Shown: positions 63,684 through 64,000 of the stretch, piece by piece
Position numbering within the stretch: position 1 is the stretch's first letter
Layout: each line of letters starts with the position of its first letter
Assembly (NCBI GenBank): GCA_910589415.1
Contig: OU342638.1
Coordinates: forward strand, 8,038,014-8,102,013
Reading direction: 5' to 3'
DNA from: Malachius bipustulatus
Taxonomy: Eukaryota > Arthropoda > Insecta > Coleoptera > Melyridae
DNA length: 64,000 nt
Notes under the pieces: generated by a model
What the model saw: only the letters and a program-made list of their open reading frames with translations
The model's database searches: none
What the model was told of the DNA's origin: nothing
Program-made: the position numbers and the translations under genes

Positions 63684-64000
63684 ATGAATACGGACATCAG
63701 AAATCTAAAGAATAACAACCCAACTCATAATGACGTCATTCACAAATTTTACAATAGGACTAAAAACTTATCACAAACAACTTTCACCCCTAAAGAACTA
63801 GAACTTTTAGACAAAGGACTTAAATTTTCTGTTTTCAACTATAGCATCAGACAAACACACAATCTATCCTTACACACAGATTACGCCAAAGAAAAAACAG
63901 ACACAAACAGAGACACAAAACAAACCATGAGAAACCGTTGCAGTAATTCCCTTCATAACTACATTAGTTTACACAATAAAATCAAATCTGACAACATTTA
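63684..64000 (+). CDS. Penelope-like element RT ORF, N-terminus (right-edge partial)
   Basis: ATG at 63684 opens a frame that runs to the window edge without a stop (105 codons). It contains the block FTPKELELLDKGLKFSV, close to the (L/F)...E...L.KGLKF motif at the N-terminus of Penelope-like reverse transcriptases, and a Lys/Asn-rich context. The RT core and GIY-YIG nuclease would lie beyond the edge. Start and family are inferred from one motif. Confidence 0.7.
   Translation, partial: MNTDIRNLKNNNPTHNDVIHKFYNRTKNLSQTTFTPKELELLDKGLKFSVFNYSIRQTHNLSLHTDYAKEKTDTNRDTKQTMRNRCSNSLHNYISLHNKIKSDNI

Overview
The window is animal nuclear DNA, almost certainly from an insect. It is AT-rich, it has GT-AG introns, and its transposable elements are insect-typical: an errantivirus with a tRNA-Ser-type primer site, BEL/Pao and Copia LTR elements, Jockey/CR1-like, LOA-like and R2-like LINEs, hAT, mariner and PIF/Harbinger DNA transposons, a Crypton-type tyrosine recombinase and a Penelope-like element. 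I recognise no ordinary host gene. The window is a dense accumulation of mobile elements, many inserted into one another. I cannot fix the order of insect; beetle or hemipteran are guesses.

Layout. 1-6400: a BEL/Pao pol gene split by a complete two-ORF LINE, then the BEL 3' LTR. 6467-7836: a long foldback element with a smaller palindromic MITE in its loop. 8165-11295: a broken Crypton-like gene carrying a 1.9-kb hAT-type insertion with an exact 8-bp duplication. 12024-21142: a 9.1-kb hAT-type element (8-bp duplication, 14-bp TIRs, CAAGA-rich ends, hAT dimerisation remnant) that holds a 911-bp tandem duplication, a dead mariner and an 857-bp palindrome. 21277-23258: a MADF-BESS gene whose intron contains an antisense Harbinger transposase. 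24283-30775: LINE, Copia, DNA-transposon and tyrosine-recombinase remnants. 31527-39358: a complete, probably young errantivirus with gag, pol and env open and 385-bp LTRs differing at 3 sites. 39769-49560: LINE, BEL and Copia fragments and another foldback. 49602-50244: a retrozyme-like element with two hammerhead ribozymes. 50242-51903: a second Harbinger locus with the same interleaved antisense genes. 52410-60860: two more copies of the zinc-finger/tyrosine-recombinase-like family, with a repeat and LINE pieces between them. 60989-64000: a foldback, a LOA-like LINE and the start of a Penelope-like ORF at the right edge.

The most interesting items are, first, a pair of identical type I hammerhead ribozymes 439 bp apart. 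They predict self-cleaved 439-nt RNA monomers of the retrozyme kind. Second, two independent Harbinger loci show the same architecture, in which transposase and MADF/BESS partner genes lie on opposite strands with exons inside each other's introns. Third, the errantivirus appears intact, with a legible -1 frameshift site and a plausible env splice pair. The Penelope-like ORF at the edge could represent the class of element thought to mobilise metazoan retrozymes, but that link is inference.
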